Below are positions 60,613 to 64,000 of a stretch of DNA of 64,000 bases, piece by piece. The stretch covers positions 124,001 to 188,000 of the forward strand of contig JAKTTT010000022.1 of assembly GCA_030581615.1 (NCBI GenBank), given 5' to 3'. Under the pieces are notes generated by a model that saw nothing but the letters and a program-made list of their open reading frames with translations, did no database searches and was not told the DNA's origin. Within the stretch, counting starts at the first letter, position 1, and each line of letters begins with the position of its first letter. The position numbers were made by a program, and so were the translations under genes. This DNA is from Alloascoidea africana (taxonomy: Eukaryota > Ascomycota > Alloascoideomycetes > Alloascoideales > Alloascoideaceae).

Positions 60613-62558
60613 AGGGGGAGGGAAGACGAGACACCCGCGCAAGTTACAGCAAGACATACACCAAAAGCTGTGAACTGGACCCAATCCCATATTTCTATTT
60701 AGCTGTATATTATTTGTATACTATTCTGTTTTGATTTGACCTCTTACGGGTAATTTGATATGGCTTTATAATTCACTTTTGTGGCCAAAAGGGTTATGGC
60801 CACTGGCCAGGGTTGTTTATCTATCTAGATATCCGCTGATAACCTTTCATTCTCAACACTTCTTATGTAATTATTCTACTCTCCGGGACTTAGTTTAACA
60901 GGGAAAAACTAGAAAAAGATTTTGTATGGCGGGACATAAGCCCCGAGTTCTGAAACCGCCCATGACGAACCGGATCAGATAGCCAGCCCGGTCAAAACAG
61001 GGCTCGTCGCTTGTGACTAGGCGGTGATAAAGGCGGAGGCTACGTGATTATCACCAGTTTAACCATTTTGGAAATCAATGAGAGTGTGAATGCTTTTTCT
61101 ATCCATATAGCTAGATCGCTCAGAGGTTTTGGAAGCGCCCTTCGATTAAAAGCAGGAGTATTTTTAAATGCAGACAGTAACGTTTTCCGAACGTTGAACT
61201 TATGGTGTTGCCCTAGATGCCACTGCAATTTTTTCTTCTGAGGGACTCGGAGTTTCAGTGAAGCTTCCACAAGCTACACCGGAATTTTGTAGTCAAAGAC
61301 ACCTCCAACGGTTAGGCTGAATGGTGACTGGAGAGTGTGCGTAGCAAAAAGTGATGGGCTGGGAATTATGTGGGAGTAAACCTGGCTTGCTGGGAAAGTG
61401 TGCTAAATGTTTGAGGAGTTCTGATTATTTCACCACCGACCTGAGTGCCTAGACAGATGGTACACAGAGTCGAACGTATTGGACAGGTGAGGTACCTGAC
61501 TTCTAGCAGAGAAGGCAGCATTGGGCCTTTACAACTACCGCGTAGCCTTGATCCTTTATGCGATCTTCCCATATAAGCGTGTTGTTCAGAGCACGAGTGA
61601 ATCCCCTAAGCATTCATATTAGATAATTGGTTTTTAAATGAAAACAGTCTACGCACAGTGTCTGGAGAGCATTATCTTTTTGCCGCTCTTGAGCCTCAAT
61701 TATTAAGGGCACGATGCAGTCACAATTGAATGACCACAAGCATGCCTTTGGGCAGGATTAAGGAAAGTGGTGGGCAATAATTAGATAGATCTTGGACTCA
61801 CTATGAGATCAGACCGAACCGGATGACCGATCACAGCAATAATGCGCCAGCCTACCCAGTTACACCACAAGATGATCAATTTTTTTTTTTTTTCATTTTT
61901 GGTCTTCATTTTAGCAGGATAGACAGTATGAAATTTATAGCCTGTGAAACGAGAGCCAGCCCAAGTTTGAGTTTCGGGCTCTTCGTGGAGGCACTCAACC
62001 CTAATCCATTTTGGGATGCCCCGGCCAGCTCACCATCGCAGCAGGGTCTTCCAGCCCTCGCGGAGTGGCCTCATGGGCCCACGCCCCGGCCACCACAGCC
62101 GTCAGGGCCGTCAGAGCCGTCAGACCTGGAGACGGTTGGGTCTTTCGCGACCCGCTGCTGCCAGCCGATCTGGGATCTGCGATTCGACTATACGAGGAAG
62201 CTGGGCTGGCGGCCGCGGAACGTGACCGGCGCGGTGCCTGTTCTCATGAAACGAAATTCACACTCTGTTAGCTGGACCCCAGCGCTAGTGGCAACGAGAA
62301 AACCTCCAGCAGGCCAGGTCCAACTCTTCTTCATCTCTGCTCCTGCGAATGCTAAGGCCTCTGCTCCGTCCGACAAGCACATCTCAGCTCTGAATTTCCT
62401 GGTGCCCGCGCGCAATCGACCCAGCCAGACCATTTGTCAGTATTTATGTTTTCTTATTTCCCGTTTCGTTCAGCATACCGCTTGGAACCCCCGTCTAACT
62501 TCTTCTCTGGCGTAGAACTTTTTTCGAATCTACTGCTGGAAAAGCCACATTTGTTACA
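60613..62558. other. Intergenic region including a GC-rich patch
   Basis: About 1.9 kb. The region to 61870 shows no gene. A run of 14 T lies at 61879-61892. A GC-rich patch at about 62016-62250 includes a GCCGTCAGA-type short tandem repeat. A 230-codon frame crosses both (61823-62515) but reads through the T-run as poly-Phe and has no motif, so I do not accept it. Confidence 0.4.
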
Positions 62559-64000
62559 ATGGCCCTACAGCTGCTACTACTGCTTAGCACCATATTCACA
62601 AACATTATAGTGGGTGTAGTTAATGGAATCATTGGCTACCTACTACTGAGGCACTTGAAGAGAGGATGCCAGATATATCATGGTGATCAGCTAGCCACCT
62701 GTAATAAAAATCAACAAGACAGAGTCGTTAGGATAATAAGCGAATTTAAAGAGTCCGAACTCATCAACAAGATTGTTGAGGCGCTAGATAAAAGAGACTC
62801 TGAAAAAGACATTAGGGAAAGCGATCAAAAGGATACTTCATTATCCCCAGCAAGCAAGCTCCAAGAAGAATACTCATCGAAGCATGCCTCATCAACTCAA
62901 GGCATGGCTGAAGAGCTTACCGAGCCTTCTCTGCCAGATGCCCCGTTCCCTCATGCTTACGATACTGAAGCCTCAATGGGGTTCAGAGACGATAAAGGTA
63001 TGTGAGACTATCTATCAACAATACAAGACACTGATATGCAGTTACAAAATCCAATCTATTCAATTTCATTTTACTAATTCCCAATGTCCATCAATTTCCC
63101 ACTTTTTGTAGATTTCCGTAATGAGAGTCTAGAGAGAGACTCTTTTATGAGTCAACTTTTGTCGCCTTACTCTGTGCCTACCACAAGCATGGGCATCAGT
63201 GCTCAGGCACTTCAATCAAGAACATCTGACCAAGAATACAATTATTACACTTCTAATGAATCAGATACAAATACAAACCAACATTACAACAATATGCAAA
63301 ATGAAAGTGGTAACTATGAAGTGGCTGAAAGCACGTTTAATTATCGGTTTGCTTCAAGTTTAGAGACAATTCTTGAAGAAGAAGAGGATATCAGTGGAAG
63401 CGAAAATGAGCAAAGACCGACTGTAAGATATCAAGGAGATGAATCATCAACTCAAAATAGAAACACTATTCCTGTTCAAGAAGCTTTTCCAACATCATCA
63501 GTTCCTTTTTCAAATCAAATCGACATGGAAAGTCGTATCCCCAATCTAAGCAACACAACGCTAGCAGATTACGTTTCTTCTGAAGATTCAACCGCTGAAG
63601 ATGAAGAAGAATTTTACAGAGATTCGCTAGTTGAAAATGACAACAATAGGCAACAATTTAGCCAACAACAAGATAGTATGTCAGCGGAACAAGGCCAACT
63701 AATAACAGATACAATATCGCCAACCGCAACTCCTGTAACAATAACACCTCCCATACCATCTTTAATTTCAGAAACAAGTGGTATTCCAATTCAAATCACA
63801 TCTGCAGTGCCATCTAATTCGCCTTCCAGCTCTCAGCGGAGCTCTGGTTCTGATATATCGATATCGCATTATCAGTCAGCTACACAAATTGACCAATTGT
63901 CGAATAGAAGCGGCTCACAAGGAGATGTGCACTCATCATCTTCTTCTGAAGTCGATCCTAGCGCATTTCCTTTAAATTCTTCATCACATTCGTCTCTCGG
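62559..64000 (+). CDS. Orphan N-anchored low-complexity protein, spliced, runs off the window
   Basis: Not recognised; at least 442 residues, incomplete at the right edge. Exon 1 is 62559-62997. The 114-nt intron has donor GTATGT, branch-like TACTAAT at 63072-63078 and acceptor TTGTAG. Exon 2 starts at 63112 and is open to the last base, which strongly supports the splice because exon 1 alone stops within nine bases. Residues 1-30 form a signal anchor (LQLLLLLSTIFTNIIVGVVN plus GIIGYLLL), followed by basic RHLKRG. A charged helical part (residues 45-90) and a long Ser/Thr/Gln/Glu-rich disordered region follow (SSLETILEEEEDISGSENEQ). Likely a membrane-tethered protein with a cytosolic tail; function unknown. 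Confidence 0.75.

Noticed and set aside
61260-61610. Structured-looking segment considered as an RNA gene (5S, SRP or snRNA)
   Set aside because: No 5S internal boxes, SRP Alu motif or snRNA 5' signature could be matched by eye.
61823-62515. 230-codon frame starting with an ATG
   Set aside because: It reads through a 14-T run as poly-Phe and through a GC-rich patch; no domain, and other frames are open in the same patch.

Overview
The window is nuclear DNA from a budding yeast (Saccharomycotina), probably an early-diverging, intron-bearing lineage rather than a Saccharomyces relative. About a quarter of the recognisable genes carry introns with GTAAGT/GTATGT-type donors and a CTAAC branch site, often close to the acceptor. 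The gene set (pirin, LMBR1-domain protein, Es2 splicing factor, a possible complex I subunit), a LINE and a pogo-like DNA transposon also point away from Saccharomyces. The genus cannot be fixed from sequence alone. No gene here shows whether CUG is read as leucine or serine.

Layout. 0.6-10.5 kb is dense: pirin, an RS-rich protein, S-formylglutathione hydrolase, pyridoxal kinase and a full-length ABCC transporter. RPS11, split by an intron with a GC-AG boundary, lies at 11.6-12.4 kb. At 12.6-15.0 kb three LINE fragments lie in alternating orientation and form a 324-bp near-perfect inverted repeat. 15.4-25 kb holds a Bax-inhibitor protein, a membrane-anchored glutaredoxin, the Mdv1/Caf4 mitochondrial fission adaptor and a CCDC90/Fmp32-type mitochondrial coiled-coil protein, with long non-coding gaps. 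26-36 kb holds tRNA-Ser(AGA), a three-exon orphan type I membrane protein, a yapsin-like aspartyl protease and a Dug1-type dipeptidase. 36.7-46.5 kb holds SAH1, ARC35 (three exons), RSM19 (two exons), an Es2-type splicing factor, and a divergent pair, 6-phosphogluconolactonase and an LMBR1-domain protein, that shares a strongly GC-rich block. 47.6-52 kb holds an orphan acidic protein, a perfect hairpin, an internally deleted pogo-like transposon and a second identical tRNA-Ser(AGA). 52.7-64 kb holds RPP1 (two exons), a coiled-coil protein, a mitochondrial single-span protein, SNU23, a divergent Ura6-like membrane protein, a 600-bp inverted-repeat element with its own ORF, another orphan acidic protein and a spliced orphan that runs off the right edge.

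How the genes fit together. There are no operons; neighbours are mostly housekeeping genes of unrelated function. The clearest regulatory signal is a 20-bp composite with the same sequence layout upstream of both cytosolic ribosomal protein genes: an AGCCCTA (Tbf1-like) box 7 bp before TCACGTG (Cbf1-like). No CRISPR array, rRNA gene or virus-derived element was recognised. Several structures deserve a second look: the GC-AG intron, an exon made only of the ATG, an overlapping start-stop uORF, the LINE palindrome, the hairpin beside the transposon, and the 600-bp TIR element.
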